From an uncultured bacterium (GTDB lineage: Bacteria; Pseudomonadota; Gammaproteobacteria; Burkholderiales; Burkholderiaceae_C), in NCBI GenBank assembly GCA_903928495.1, contig CAIYQZ010000030.1, forward strand, positions 62,001 through 126,000: DNA of 64,000 nt, given 5' to 3'. Positions within the stretch are counted from its first letter, which is position 1. Every line of letters starts with the position of its first letter. Position numbers and translations under genes: made by a program. Below are positions 7,386-14,391 of this stretch, one piece after another. A model generated the notes under the pieces. The model was not told where the DNA came from. It made no database searches and was given only the letters and a program-made list of their open reading frames with translations.

Positions 7386-8627
7386 TTACTCCGCTCTTGG
7401 AACAACGATGAATGCCGCTGAAATGGAGGCCAGCAGAAGGATGATGGGCCGGAGATACGTTTGTATCCAATCGCAGGGGAGGGCAGTAGATAGCACGGTG
7501 ACAGATTGCCCATTGACAGAAACGGTTACATCTGGAGGGCAGGAGCCGCCCGCAAAGTCGGGGCCATCCTGCAATGCAATGTCTTGATCGCGCTTCGGAA
7601 TTTCGTCGGTTACTTCGTCGAGCTTTTTACATGCGAGGATGTCAGGGTAAAGCTCGCACAGGCCGGGAAGGTCAGCGGGTAACGGTTCCTGTTCAGGAGT
7701 TGTCTCGGTTTCTTGGCTGACCGTTTCGCCCGCTTCGTTGGTAATGTTGGTGGTGGTGGTCGTCTCGTAACTGATTCGGTCACCCTGATAGTTGATGTTG
7801 TAGTTTGTCGTGGTGGTCGTTGTCAGTTGCTGTGGCCCGGTGCCCGTGGTGGTGGTGGTCTGCGGGCCAGCAAGGTTAGAGGGGCCCTGGAGGTTTTCGA
7901 CCTTGGGCTTATCGGAAGGCCAATCTGTGGGGTTGGTGTCCTGAAGGTAATCAGTCCCGCCAGAGGGCCACCCAGACGCCTTGGCTATCTTGTCGGCCAC
8001 TTCCTGCAAGGTCAGGTCTTTGACGGTAGGGGTGGAGGTGGTGACAGGCGTGCCGTACTTTTTGCACTGGTACGGATTGCCATACGAGTCATATGAGGTA
8101 AAGGCAGGGCCAGCACAAAAACCCGATGGAGTTGTCCCCCATGCGGAGGAAAAATCGCAGATGGTTAGTGGACTAGGGCCAATTTCACACTGTGTGGTCG
8201 AATCGTCTTTGATGCCGCGAAACTTCTTCCGGGTTGGGTCCCATTGCACTTCACCGACCAAATCAGCCAGATCGGGCAGAAGGTCAGCAATCACCATGGT
8301 TGTTCCAACAATGGGCAAAGTCCTGAAAAGCTTGTTTGCCATTGCCTTTGCGGCGGCGGACTTGGGAACCTTCGCGTCAAACGTGACAGGCAATGTCGGG
8401 GTGTTGGGTTTGCCGCTTGGATTGGGAACAGTCAGGGGGCCACGGTTTTGTGTGTATAGATCATTGCCGATGGGTGTCCACATGCCAGCGTCTTTGAATA
8501 TGGCGTAAGTGGACGGAACAGCCGTAAAGCTTCCATCTGAATTGCGGCGGATTGTCGTGGCATCGAATGCAGCAAAAGCAGGGGCAATGGTGAATATGGC
8601 AACGAGGGCCAGAGCGTATTTTTTCAC
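7386..8627 (-). CDS. TspB/pIII-like phage adsorption protein
   Basis: Encodes 413 aa from a GTG at 8627 that overlaps the stop of the preceding 22-aa ORF (GTGA). It has a signal peptide (MKKYALALVAIFTIAPAFA), a globular N-terminal region with several cysteines, a Thr-rich low-complexity linker (about residues 235-305), a Cys-containing C-terminal block (LPGLCELYPDILACKKL ... GGSCPPDV) and a final membrane helix. The C-terminal block resembles the TspB family found in Neisseria filamentous phages. The architecture is that of pIII: a periplasmic or virion-tip receptor-binding part, flexible linker and membrane anchor. It probably decides host range by binding pili or the envelope. Confidence 0.85.
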   Translation of the reverse strand: MKKYALALVAIFTIAPAFAAFDATTIRRNSDGSFTAVPSTYAIFKDAGMWTPIGNDLYTQNRGPLTVPNPSGKPNTPTLPVTFDAKVPKSAAAKAMANKLFRTLPIVGTTMVIADLLPDLADLVGEVQWDPTRKKFRGIKDDSTTQCEIGPSPLTICDFSSAWGTTPSGFCAGPAFTSYDSYGNPYQCKKYGTPVTTSTPTVKDLTLQEVADKIAKASGWPSGGTDYLQDTNPTDWPSDKPKVENLQGPSNLAGPQTTTTTGTGPQQLTTTTTTNYNINYQGDRISYETTTTTNITNEAGETVSQETETTPEQEPLPADLPGLCELYPDILACKKLDEVTDEIPKRDQDIALQDGPDFAGGSCPPDVTVSVNGQSVTVLSTALPCDWIQTYLRPIILLLASISAAFIVVPRAE

Positions 8628-8692
8628 TTGAATGCCACCCAGAGGATTAGCACAAAGCCGAGCGCAATCATGTATTCGAGAGGGAGAATCAT
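8624..8692 (-). CDS. 22-aa hydrophobic peptide, candidate pVII/pIX-like minor coat protein
   Basis: A tiny open frame from ATG 8692 to TGA 8624-8626, MILPLEYMIALGFVLILWVA followed by FK. It begins three bases after the stop of the 92-aa membrane gene, has the purine-rich AAAGAG upstream, and ends in a GTGA overlap with the adsorption gene. It therefore fits exactly into the coat-gene array with coupled translation. It is a single membrane helix, slightly shorter than the 32-33 aa pVII and pIX of Ff phages, which cap the virion end that leaves the cell first. The call rests on position and hydrophobicity only. Confidence 0.6.
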   Translation of the reverse strand: MILPLEYMIALGFVLILWVAFK

Positions 8693-8695
8693 TTT

Positions 8696-8974
8696 TTAAT
8701 CTCTTTCCATATCACCAGTGAACAAGCGCAATAACTGTTTGACACCCCAGACGGTGACAAGCACGGCCACAAAGGCAATGAATAGCGCATACATATCCTG
8801 AACGCGAACATTGTCAATGGGCTCAGGTTTAACGGATACCTCAAGGGCCGCAGCCGCTAATTCAATGTCATCAACAACAATGATTCGGCGGTTTGCTGAT
8901 GGGCACCAGCTAGAGTAAGTGGTGGTGGTGAGGTTAGGTGTGGTGGTGCACACAACAAGGTTCACATTAGCCAT
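8696..8974 (-). CDS. 92-aa inovirus membrane protein (putative minor coat protein)
   Basis: Encodes 92 aa from ATG 8974. The N-terminal half is polar with two Cys (C9, C24) and a TTTT run. The C-terminal third is a membrane helix (MYALFIAFVAVLVTVWGV) followed by a basic-acidic tail. It lies directly downstream of the major coat gene and its hairpin, and three bases upstream of the 22-aa ORF. No family was recognised. Location and topology suggest a minor structural or assembly protein. Confidence 0.7.
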   Translation of the reverse strand: MANVNLVVCTTTPNLTTTTYSSWCPSANRRIIVVDDIELAAAALEVSVKPEPIDNVRVQDMYALFIAFVAVLVTVWGVKQLLRLFTGDMERD

Positions 8975-8994
8975 TGGGTATCCTGAAACGAAAT

Positions 8995-9012
8995 GGGGGG
9001 CCGAAGCCCCCC
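8995..9012 (-). terminator. GC hairpin with TTCG loop after the major coat gene
   Basis: Seven-base-pair stem GGGGGGC / GCCCCCC closed by TTCG when read on the minus strand, followed by ATTTCGTTTC, which is only weakly T-rich. A second CTCGGGGGGCT copy lies just upstream (about 9013-9035) and could compete for the same partner. It sits between the major coat gene and the minor coat genes, where Ff phages have their central terminator, so it probably lowers downstream transcription. Confidence 0.65.
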
Positions 9013-9052
9013 GAGGTATGCAGCCCCCCGAGGGAGGCCACGCCGGGAGGGC

Positions 9053-9283
9053 TTAGGCCCAGCCGAATTTGGATGCCAGTTTCTTCAGGCCCCAGAAGGC
9101 CACGAACGCAACGATGATGGCCGTGATAGCCGCCACCATGTCCGCGCCAGCGGTGGTGATCGCGGCGGTAACTTCAGTAGGCAGAGCAGCGTGAGCCACA
9201 CCCATAGAAGCCAGAACGGAAGCGACAGTGGCGCCGCGCAGAACTTGGTTTTTCACCAAACGGGAAACAAGATTGGATTGCAT
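9053..9283 (-). CDS. Inovirus major coat protein precursor (pVIII-like)
   Basis: Encodes 76 aa from ATG 9283, with a purine-rich CGGAGC just upstream. Residues 1-32 form a basic signal peptide ending AHA; cleavage there leaves a 44-residue mature protein, ALPTEVTAAITTAGADMVAA onwards. It has an acidic N-terminus, a central helix through the membrane (AAITAIIVAFVAFWGL) and a basic C-terminus (KKLASKFGW) to contact DNA. This is the exact plan of filamentous phage major coat proteins, which wait in the inner membrane and then coat the ssDNA. A longer open frame to 9463 passes through the hairpin repeat and was rejected. Confidence 0.9.
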   Translation of the reverse strand: MQSNLVSRLVKNQVLRGATVASVLASMGVAHAALPTEVTAAITTAGADMVAAITAIIVAFVAFWGLKKLASKFGWA

Positions 9284-9307
9284 GAAATGCTCCGGTTGAG
9301 ATGATGC

Positions 9308-9350
9308 GAAATTGCACCGGGAAGGGTTGGCCCTTCGCGCTGGAATCTCA
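9308..9350 (-). repeat. 43-bp intercistronic hairpin repeat, copy 2
   Basis: Nearly identical to 9559-9601, differing only in two loop bases. On the minus strand it begins with the TGA stop of the 63-aa gene, then forms GAAGGG-CCAA-CCCTTC. No T-run follows. It lies directly upstream of the major coat gene. Confidence 0.8.
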
Positions 9351-9539
9351 CAATGAATCGTGTAATTCAATGTCAGGAGAAAAGCACTCGGGGCAAACCT
9401 CAGCACCGGCAGATTCCATTGCCATATCGAGTTCTTCCATATCAGCGGTGCCGATATCTTCAAGAATTTCTTCCTCTGTGATTACATGAGGTTCGTCGGT
9501 ATGGTGGCCGAAGTTTGAGCACTTATAAATGTCGGACAT
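9348..9539 (-). CDS. 63-aa acidic CxxC phage protein
   Basis: Encodes 63 aa, strongly acidic (EEEILEDIGTADMEELDMAME). It has one Cys near the N-terminus (YKCSNFGHH) and a CPEC pair near the C-terminus, so a small metal-binding fold with Cys and His ligands is possible. It lies between the putative ssDNA-binding protein and the major coat gene, bracketed by the two copies of the 43-bp hairpin, and its stop codon is the first triplet of the second copy. No homologue recognised; function unknown. Confidence 0.65.
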   Translation of the reverse strand: MSDIYKCSNFGHHTDEPHVITEEEILEDIGTADMEELDMAMESAGAEVCPECFSPDIELHDSL

Positions 9540-9558
9540 TGAATTAGCCTTTCATAGG

Positions 9559-9601
9559 GAAATTGCACCGGGAAGGGTTTCCCCTTCGCGCTGGAATCTC
9601 A
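9559..9601 (-). repeat. 43-bp intercistronic hairpin repeat, copy 1
   Basis: Starts (minus strand) with the TGA stop of the 105-aa gene and forms GAAGGG-GAAA-CCCTTC. The second copy lies at 9308-9350. Both sit in otherwise short intergenic gaps. Confidence 0.8.
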
Positions 9602-9916
9602 GGCAGGTTGGCGGATTGCTTGGGGAACATGTGCCAATGTTGGAAGGGCGGCTTTGTCGGCAAGGGTGATACCGGACATAACGTTTCCATCATCAGACTT
9701 CATTGCATAAAAACGAATTTCTGCGGTAACTTCTTTTCCTATAGCTGCTTGCCATTGTGGAAAAACTTTTCCGTCAAGTTTGAGGTATTCAATTTCAGAA
9801 CGGCCGCGGACGGTATGTAGAATTTCAGCGGTGTAATTTTGACGAATCTCACCAGATGACCGAACGGTGTTTGTGGTATGTGTGCAGTTGAGGACTTTGC
9901 CTTCAATTTTGATCAT
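9599..9916 (-). CDS. Putative phage ssDNA-binding protein (pV-like)
   Basis: Encodes 105 aa, mostly predicted beta strands (MIKIEGKVLNCTHTTNTV ... TAEILHT ... EVTAEIRFYAMK), compatible with the small OB fold of pV proteins. It lies directly downstream of Rep, 13 bases after its stop, where inoviruses place the ssDNA-binding protein that coats new single strands and switches replication to packaging. Sequence resemblance to known pV proteins is weak by eye, so the assignment rests on size, strand pattern and position. The stop codon lies inside the first 43-bp hairpin repeat. Confidence 0.6.
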   Translation of the reverse strand: MIKIEGKVLNCTHTTNTVRSSGEIRQNYTAEILHTVRGRSEIEYLKLDGKVFPQWQAAIGKEVTAEIRFYAMKSDDGNVMSGITLADKAALPTLAHVPQAIRQPA

Positions 9917-9929
9917 GGTTTTCTTTCAA

Positions 9930-11150
9930 TTAGGCGGCTAGCCTGATGTGGTTGGGGGAGGGGAACTGATAGAAGGAGGGTTGCGTAACAGGTGAAAGGG
10001 AAATAATCCTTGTTTTGGGTTGGAATTTGATAACGTTGCTTTTCACGGAAATGTCAACGCCATACGGGAGCAGGGCGGCGCGGTAACGATAGAAAGTAGC
10101 GCGGGACATTTGGCTTGAAACATCATCGCCAGCTTCCCACATGCGGTAAACAGACAAAGTTCTTTTGTCAAGGCTTGCGAGTTCGTCAACGTCGCAATTG
10201 GCACGTGTGAAAACTTCCTGACGTGTTTTAAAGTCGTGTTCGAGGTGTTGCATGTTTAGACCTCCGAGGAATGATTGACCGTTTGAAATTAAGTGTGTGG
10301 ATTTATATGTGGTTTCGAAGCGGACGAGTCCAATGGAATTGCACCATTCAGCAAGGGAAATCAAATATTGATCAGGGCCGGGTTTTGAGGAATCAAGGAT
10401 TTGTGTGGGGGTTTTACGGCTAAGGCCAGCGTGGCGCAGCAACTCGGGCCCTTTCAGATAGGCCTTGGAATAAACACGGCGAGACTTGCGGCCAAAGTCA
10501 ACGGTTTCACCGTCGCCAAAGGTTCCGGTTTTCAGCCTGGACGCCTGTTGCATGGAGAGAAAGCGCATAAAGTGGTATGCGTTTTCCTTTGAACCAGAGG
10601 CGAAGTTTTGGGTTAGGTCGAGGCGAGTAACGCGAGCACCAGTCCAATGAGAACGGGGGCCGCTTGGTGTGTTGACTTGCATCTTTTGGCCAGTGGAGAA
10701 CGGTGGAAGGCCAAGAGACATGCACACCGCATTGATGCGGGTAAGGCACTGTGCGAAGGTGTAGCCGAACACGTTATCGGGGCGGCCCAGCTTGGAAACG
10801 TTGCCATCGAACCAGACCGTGTGCCCATCGCTGCGGATATAGATCGACGAATCGTGTGAGCCTTCAATGCGCATCTTGCGCAGGGTGATGGACTCCTGAT
10901 TGCCTTGACTGTCAAGTCTGATAACGGAACCGTCAGCAAGTACCAAAACAGGGTGGTCATGCGTTTGGTACATGGAGACCCAATCGCAAAAGGACTCTTT
11001 TTGGTCCAAACGTGCAGTCAAATTTGATAGCGGATTTTTTGGGCTTTTTGGCTCGTTTGTCTCACCCGTGAGACTAAAGTGAGGTGTTACATGCACCTCA
11101 CCCCCTTCGGGGTAGCTGAATCCCAATTCAAAACCGGAAGATTCGGACAT
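9930..11150 (-). CDS. Phage replication initiation protein (gpII/RstA type)
   Basis: Encodes 406 aa from ATG 11150, which overlaps the upstream stop by one base (TGATG). An in-frame ATG nine codons earlier is less likely. Visible blocks typical of phage/plasmid replication proteins of the II/X (CRI) family include ARVTRLDLTQNF, DFGRKSRRVYSKAYLKGPEL with a candidate catalytic Tyr, and a C-terminal WEAGDDVSSQMSRATFYRYR resembling the phage X domain. The enzyme nicks the plus-strand origin and starts rolling-circle replication. It heads the replication-coat operon. No full HUH triad could be pinned down by eye. Confidence 0.82.
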   Translation of the reverse strand: MSESSGFELGFSYPEGGEVHVTPHFSLTGETNEPKSPKNPLSNLTARLDQKESFCDWVSMYQTHDHPVLVLADGSVIRLDSQGNQESITLRKMRIEGSHDSSIYIRSDGHTVWFDGNVSKLGRPDNVFGYTFAQCLTRINAVCMSLGLPPFSTGQKMQVNTPSGPRSHWTGARVTRLDLTQNFASGSKENAYHFMRFLSMQQASRLKTGTFGDGETVDFGRKSRRVYSKAYLKGPELLRHAGLSRKTPTQILDSSKPGPDQYLISLAEWCNSIGLVRFETTYKSTHLISNGQSFLGGLNMQHLEHDFKTRQEVFTRANCDVDELASLDKRTLSVYRMWEAGDDVSSQMSRATFYRYRAALLPYGVDISVKSNVIKFQPKTRIISLSPVTQPSFYQFPSPNHIRLAA

Positions 11151-11494
11151 CAGTTGCCCTCCCCTGCACACATGCACCGACCATCAAGGCCGCTGCACTG
11201 GGTGACTTTGGAAACAGGGAGGGAGGCAACGCCCAAAAATGGGCCGTTGAGGTTCAAACGCCAGAGGTCAACGCCATCGGGGGTTGTCCAGCAGCCGGTG
11301 ATCTTTCCGCAGTGGGTAGCGCCATGCATGCGCACCTGAACGTGTTGGACAAGAACGCGGCGGTCTTGGGCAGCTTGTGCGCACCGCTTCGCGTGATCTT
11401 GGAAGGTGTACGCAGGGGGAGAGGCTTTGGGGGACGGCGAACCCAGCAGGAAGGCCGCTACACGGCTTTGTGGCTGGGTTTTGACTGTTTGCAT
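11150..11494 (-). CDS. 114-aa early phage protein of unknown function
   Basis: First gene of the phage operon, divergent from the HTH regulator, with AGGGT upstream of ATG 11494. It is basic in the middle and Cys-rich at the end (GKITGCWTTPDG ... CSGLDGRCMCAGE). It overlaps the rep start by one base, so translation is coupled. The position suggests a replication accessory or regulatory protein, but no family was recognised. Confidence 0.65.
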   Translation of the reverse strand: MQTVKTQPQSRVAAFLLGSPSPKASPPAYTFQDHAKRCAQAAQDRRVLVQHVQVRMHGATHCGKITGCWTTPDGVDLWRLNLNGPFLGVASLPVSKVTQCSGLDGRCMCAGEGN

Positions 11495-11526
11495 GGGTTA
11501 CCCTGATTGCTTACACTGGCGTGACC

Positions 11527-11546
11527 AAAAAGGTTTAAACCTTTTT
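11527..11546. promoter_or_regulatory. 20-bp perfect palindrome, candidate phage operator
   Basis: AAAAAGGTTTAAACCTTTTT is an exact palindrome in the 87-base divergent gap between the 114-aa gene and the HTH regulator. A related half-site, AAAAGGTGTAACC, occurs at 11569-11581 but overlaps the regulator's ribosome site. It is probably bound by the HTH regulator to control both promoters. It could also act as a weak bidirectional terminator, since it ends in T6, but it lies upstream of both genes. Confidence 0.65.
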
Positions 11547-11581
11547 TGTGTAGGCCGAATATAAACTCAAAAGGTGTAACC

Positions 11582-11935
11582 ATGCAAGACATTGCCGAAC
11601 TCATTGATAGAGCTTCGAAAGTTGCAGGGAGTGACAACAAGCTAGCCAAGCTGATAGACGCACATCAGCAGCACATCAGCCAATGGCGAAGCGGTGCAAA
11701 ACCATGCCCACCTGGTGATGTGGCGTTGATGGCTAGCATCGCAGGCCTTGATGCGGATCAGTGGGCAATCCGCGCCGTGGTGGCTAAGTACGAGGGAACG
11801 CCAAAGGGAGAAAAGCTGATGCGAGTTTTAAAAGCATCGCTTCTGACTGGAGGGGTCATCGCTTCAGGTTCAGCGGCCGCAGCGGTCAGATGGACTTCTG
11901 GAGTCGTTGATGTTCTACGATGTATATTATGTTAA
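11582..11935 (+). CDS. Phage HTH regulator (repressor-like, DUF3693-like), C-terminus set by the att site
   Basis: Encodes 117 aa from ATG 11582 with AAGGTG upstream. Residues about 8-45 form a helix-turn-helix (NKLAKLIDAHQQHISQWRSG), followed by an acidic-helical region (ALMASIAGLDADQWAIR) and a hydrophobic Ala-rich tail. This matches small inovirus regulators of the DUF3693 type. It is the only rightward gene in the prophage and faces the replication operon across the palindrome. The last codons (VLRCILC and stop) lie in the XerC arm, centre and XerD arm of dif. In the circular phage the frame would continue into sequence now at 5203-5247. Confidence 0.75.
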   Translation: MQDIAELIDRASKVAGSDNKLAKLIDAHQQHISQWRSGAKPCPPGDVALMASIAGLDADQWAIRAVVAKYEGTPKGEKLMRVLKASLLTGGVIASGSAAAAVRWTSGVVDVLRCILC

Positions 11936-11937
11936 AT
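11910..11937 (+). other. dif: attR / reconstituted dif site
   Basis: ATGTTCTACGA (XerC arm), TGTATA (centre) and TTATGTTAAAT (XerD arm). The last 17 bases are identical to the E. coli dif centre and XerD arm. With XerC-first strand exchange the phage supplies the left arm and the host the centre and right arm, which leaves a working dif, as in VGJphi-type integration. It marks the probable replication terminus. Confidence 0.85.
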
Positions 11938-11944
11938 GTTGTGT

Positions 11945-11972
11945 ACAAGGACACATTCATCTGTGCCCTTGT
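11945..11972. terminator. Imperfect hairpin between convergent genes next to dif
   Basis: ACAAGG-A-CACA pairs with TGTG-C-CCTTGT around TTCATC, followed by TTTCG on the plus strand. It fills the gap between the phage regulator stop (11935) and the DUF3141 stop (11977). The T-run is short, so it would be a weak terminator. Confidence 0.4.
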
Positions 11973-11976
11973 TTCG

Positions 11977-14382
11977 TCAGCTTGCCCGCTTCCTCTTGGC
12001 CGAAACCGACGCACTGCTTCGGCGAGGAACCGAGGTATGTGCGCTGGGCCTGGGAGGCAACGCAGCCGGCAACTCTGTCAGCAGTGCTTCAAACCTGTTG
12101 AGAAGCTTCTTCGACTCGGCTGCCATTTCATCCAATGGGCCCACGACATAGTGCACCACGTCCAGTGCCCGTTCACGAAGCTCCGCGCTGGGAAGCAACC
12201 GTGGCAAGCATTCAATGGATTTCTCGCGCTCAAACTCCACGATGATGGACTGCTGGCGGATGATGGCAGCTCGTTGCTCAGGATCGAGTGACGCGAACGG
12301 CTCTTCCTGCGTCAGCACCTGCGCCGAGCGCTCCAGGCGGTCACGCCGCACCGAGCCACGTGAATCCGCCATCAAGATCAGCATGCGGATCACCGCAGCT
12401 TCCAGCCCACCTTGCCCACATCCCAGCAACAGTGCTTGCACCTCTGGCAGGTAACGCAATTCTTCCGGGTCTTTTTGCGTGCGGTTGTGCGCATGGGTGG
12501 CTCCCACCCATTGCATGAATGGGTTGCCGTACAGGGAGATGAACGCCATTTCGTACACGGCATCGCGCGTGTCGCGGTACATGTCCAGCCCGTGTGACAC
12601 CGTGGCAGCCAACAGCTTTTCTGCAGCCAGGAATGGGTTGTTGTCGTCCACTTTCTGACGGTGCTGGCGCGCATTGTCAGCAGCAGCCTTCACCAGCGGC
12701 ATGGCTGGGTTGTTTTGGTCTGCCAGGGCACGTCGACTGGCTCGTGACGGATGAGCGGCTTCCATGGTTTGCGCCAGCTGTGGCGTGACCACGGCTTGCA
12801 CCGCTGGGCGAAGCAGCGTTTCGTAGGTGTGTACGCCCATCTCCGACAGACGCGCGACTGCGGCAAAGTCGCGCTCATCGGTGCGGTCGGGGCTGACCAC
12901 GGCCAGCACATCGGCCATGGTGCGCGACTGAAAACTCACCACAAAGTGCTCGTCACCGCCTTCGGTGTCGTGAATGTCTTCAATCACCATTTCGTACAGG
13001 CCGGGCGCCAGTGACTCGATGGTTTTCAATGTGGATGCCATTTCGGCGTGTTCTTTTTTGGCCACCGACGACGACACGAAGATGCCAAGGTGCCCAACCT
13101 TTTCATGCACCATGTAAATGATGCGGTTGCCCCGCACCACGATTTCACGCTCGTCTGCGTAGGTGTCCACAATCCAGTTCAGCGCTTGCTGCGGGGGCGT
13201 GATGTTGTCGCCGTGGCTCGCAAACACAATGATGGGTGAACGGATGGCCTTCAGGTTGATGGGACGCCCGTGCTCCAGCGCCGCTTCTCCCCTGCCAAGC
13301 TTGTTGCCCACAAACAATTGCTCAACAATCCAGCGGATTTCAGCCTCGTTCGTGAAGTGGAACCCGCCCCACCAGCGCTCAAACTCCAGAAACGATGCGC
13401 GTGTTTCAGGGCTGTCGATGTTGGCAAACAGGTCGTAATACTTGCCAAAGAAGTTGCGCCCGGGGTTCAGCATTTCAAAGTTGCTGACCAGATGGGCACC
13501 GTCAAACTGCCCGTGACCCAAGTCTGACATCAGCAGTGCGGGCATCGCTCCGCCCAACAGGCCGCCGTTGTAGCGCATGGTGCTGTCGCCCGCGTGGCCC
13601 GACCAGTAGGCCATGGGCGCGCCGTTGATGACCAAGGGACCGGTGATGTCGGGGTTGGCTGCGGCCAGCAGCATGGTGGCCCAGCCGCCCTGGCAATTGC
13701 CCACCACGATGGGTGCAGGCGCCACTGGGTGGCGGCGCACGATCTCACGCACAAATTGTGCTTCGGCGCGCATCACATCAGCCAACGTTTGCCCGTCGAC
13801 CGGGCGTTGGCGAAACACCACGAAATACACTGGATGCCCCGCACGCAGGGCCACGCCCACCTGGCTGTCTTCCTTGAACCCGCCGATGCCAGCGCCGTGG
13901 CCGGCCCTGGGGTCGATGATCATGTAGGGGCGTTTCCAGTCGTGCACTTCAACGCCTGGCGGGGGCAGTATGTGCAGCAACTGGTAATTTGTGGGGCGGG
14001 TCAATGTGGCGCCGTCGAGCACCAGTTCGTGTTCATACACAAGCACCGGTGGGGTTCCAGCCGCTTCGTGGGCCAGATCGTTGTTGCCGCGTTCGCGCAA
14101 CGTGTCCATGGTCAGGGCTGCGCGTTGCAGTGCATCGGTCCAGTAGGCTTGTGCGCTGGACACGAGTGTGCCGTTTGCGAATGCCTGCTGCATCCCGTCA
14201 GCCACCTGTTGCCCCTCATCGCCCATCTTGGCGTGAAAGTCGGTTTGGGCCTGTCGTATGCGTTGGCTGTGTTTTGCAGTGCTCTCGCTCAGTCGCTGCG
14301 CCTGGCTTTGCAGCACCTGCGCCTCGTTATTCACACGTTCGCCGAGATGGCTGACACTGAAAAGTGGTTTGGGAGACAGCAT
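11977..14382 (-). CDS. DUF3141 protein, PHA-synthase-like alpha/beta hydrolase
   Basis: Encodes 801 aa. A helical N-terminus (about 1-115) precedes an alpha/beta-hydrolase core with the nucleophile elbow GNCQGGW (Cys230), an Asp in ASHGDN and a His in VHEKVGHLG. A Cys nucleophile is the hallmark of polyhydroxyalkanoate synthases rather than lipases. A C-terminal region of about 350 residues is specific to the DUF3141 family. It is co-transcribed with fabI nine bases upstream; in other proteobacteria DUF3141 genes occur with fabI and phosphate acetyltransferase/acetate kinase genes, which are absent here. The substrate is unknown; a hydroxyacyl-CoA thioester is a reasonable guess. Its 3' end lies 40 bases from dif. 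Confidence 0.82.
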   Translation of the reverse strand: MLSPKPLFSVSHLGERVNNEAQVLQSQAQRLSESTAKHSQRIRQAQTDFHAKMGDEGQQVADGMQQAFANGTLVSSAQAYWTDALQRAALTMDTLRERGNNDLAHEAAGTPPVLVYEHELVLDGATLTRPTNYQLLHILPPPGVEVHDWKRPYMIIDPRAGHGAGIGGFKEDSQVGVALRAGHPVYFVVFRQRPVDGQTLADVMRAEAQFVREIVRRHPVAPAPIVVGNCQGGWATMLLAAANPDITGPLVINGAPMAYWSGHAGDSTMRYNGGLLGGAMPALLMSDLGHGQFDGAHLVSNFEMLNPGRNFFGKYYDLFANIDSPETRASFLEFERWWGGFHFTNEAEIRWIVEQLFVGNKLGRGEAALEHGRPINLKAIRSPIIVFASHGDNITPPQQALNWIVDTYADEREIVVRGNRIIYMVHEKVGHLGIFVSSSVAKKEHAEMASTLKTIESLAPGLYEMVIEDIHDTEGGDEHFVVSFQSRTMADVLAVVSPDRTDERDFAAVARLSEMGVHTYETLLRPAVQAVVTPQLAQTMEAAHPSRASRRALADQNNPAMPLVKAAADNARQHRQKVDDNNPFLAAEKLLAATVSHGLDMYRDTRDAVYEMAFISLYGNPFMQWVGATHAHNRTQKDPEELRYLPEVQALLLGCGQGGLEAAVIRMLILMADSRGSVRRDRLERSAQVLTQEEPFASLDPEQRAAIIRQQSIIVEFEREKSIECLPRLLPSAELRERALDVVHYVVGPLDEMAAESKKLLNRFEALLTELPAALPPRPSAHTSVPRRSSASVSAKRKRAS

Positions 14383-14391
14383 GGTGGTTCC

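Larger units (their letters stand above)
5197..11920 (-). mobile_element. Filamentous phage (Inoviridae) prophage integrated at dif
   Basis: The two copies of the TACGA-TGTATA-TTA core are 6,724 bases apart, within the usual 6-8 kb inovirus genome size. Between them are the standard inovirus genes in standard order: replication initiator, putative ssDNA-binding protein, small coat proteins, adsorption protein, pVI-like DUF2523 and Zot/pI, with a divergent repressor-like gene. No integrase gene is present, which fits use of host XerC/XerD. No secretin (pIV) gene is present, which suggests export through a host secretin, as for CTXphi. Base composition is visibly lower in GC than the flanks. 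The main operon reads from right to left. Confidence 0.93.

Noticed and set aside
7740-7870. GTGGTGGTGGTC-like microsatellite
   Set aside because: It is the Thr-codon run of the adsorption protein linker on the minus strand, not an independent repeat.
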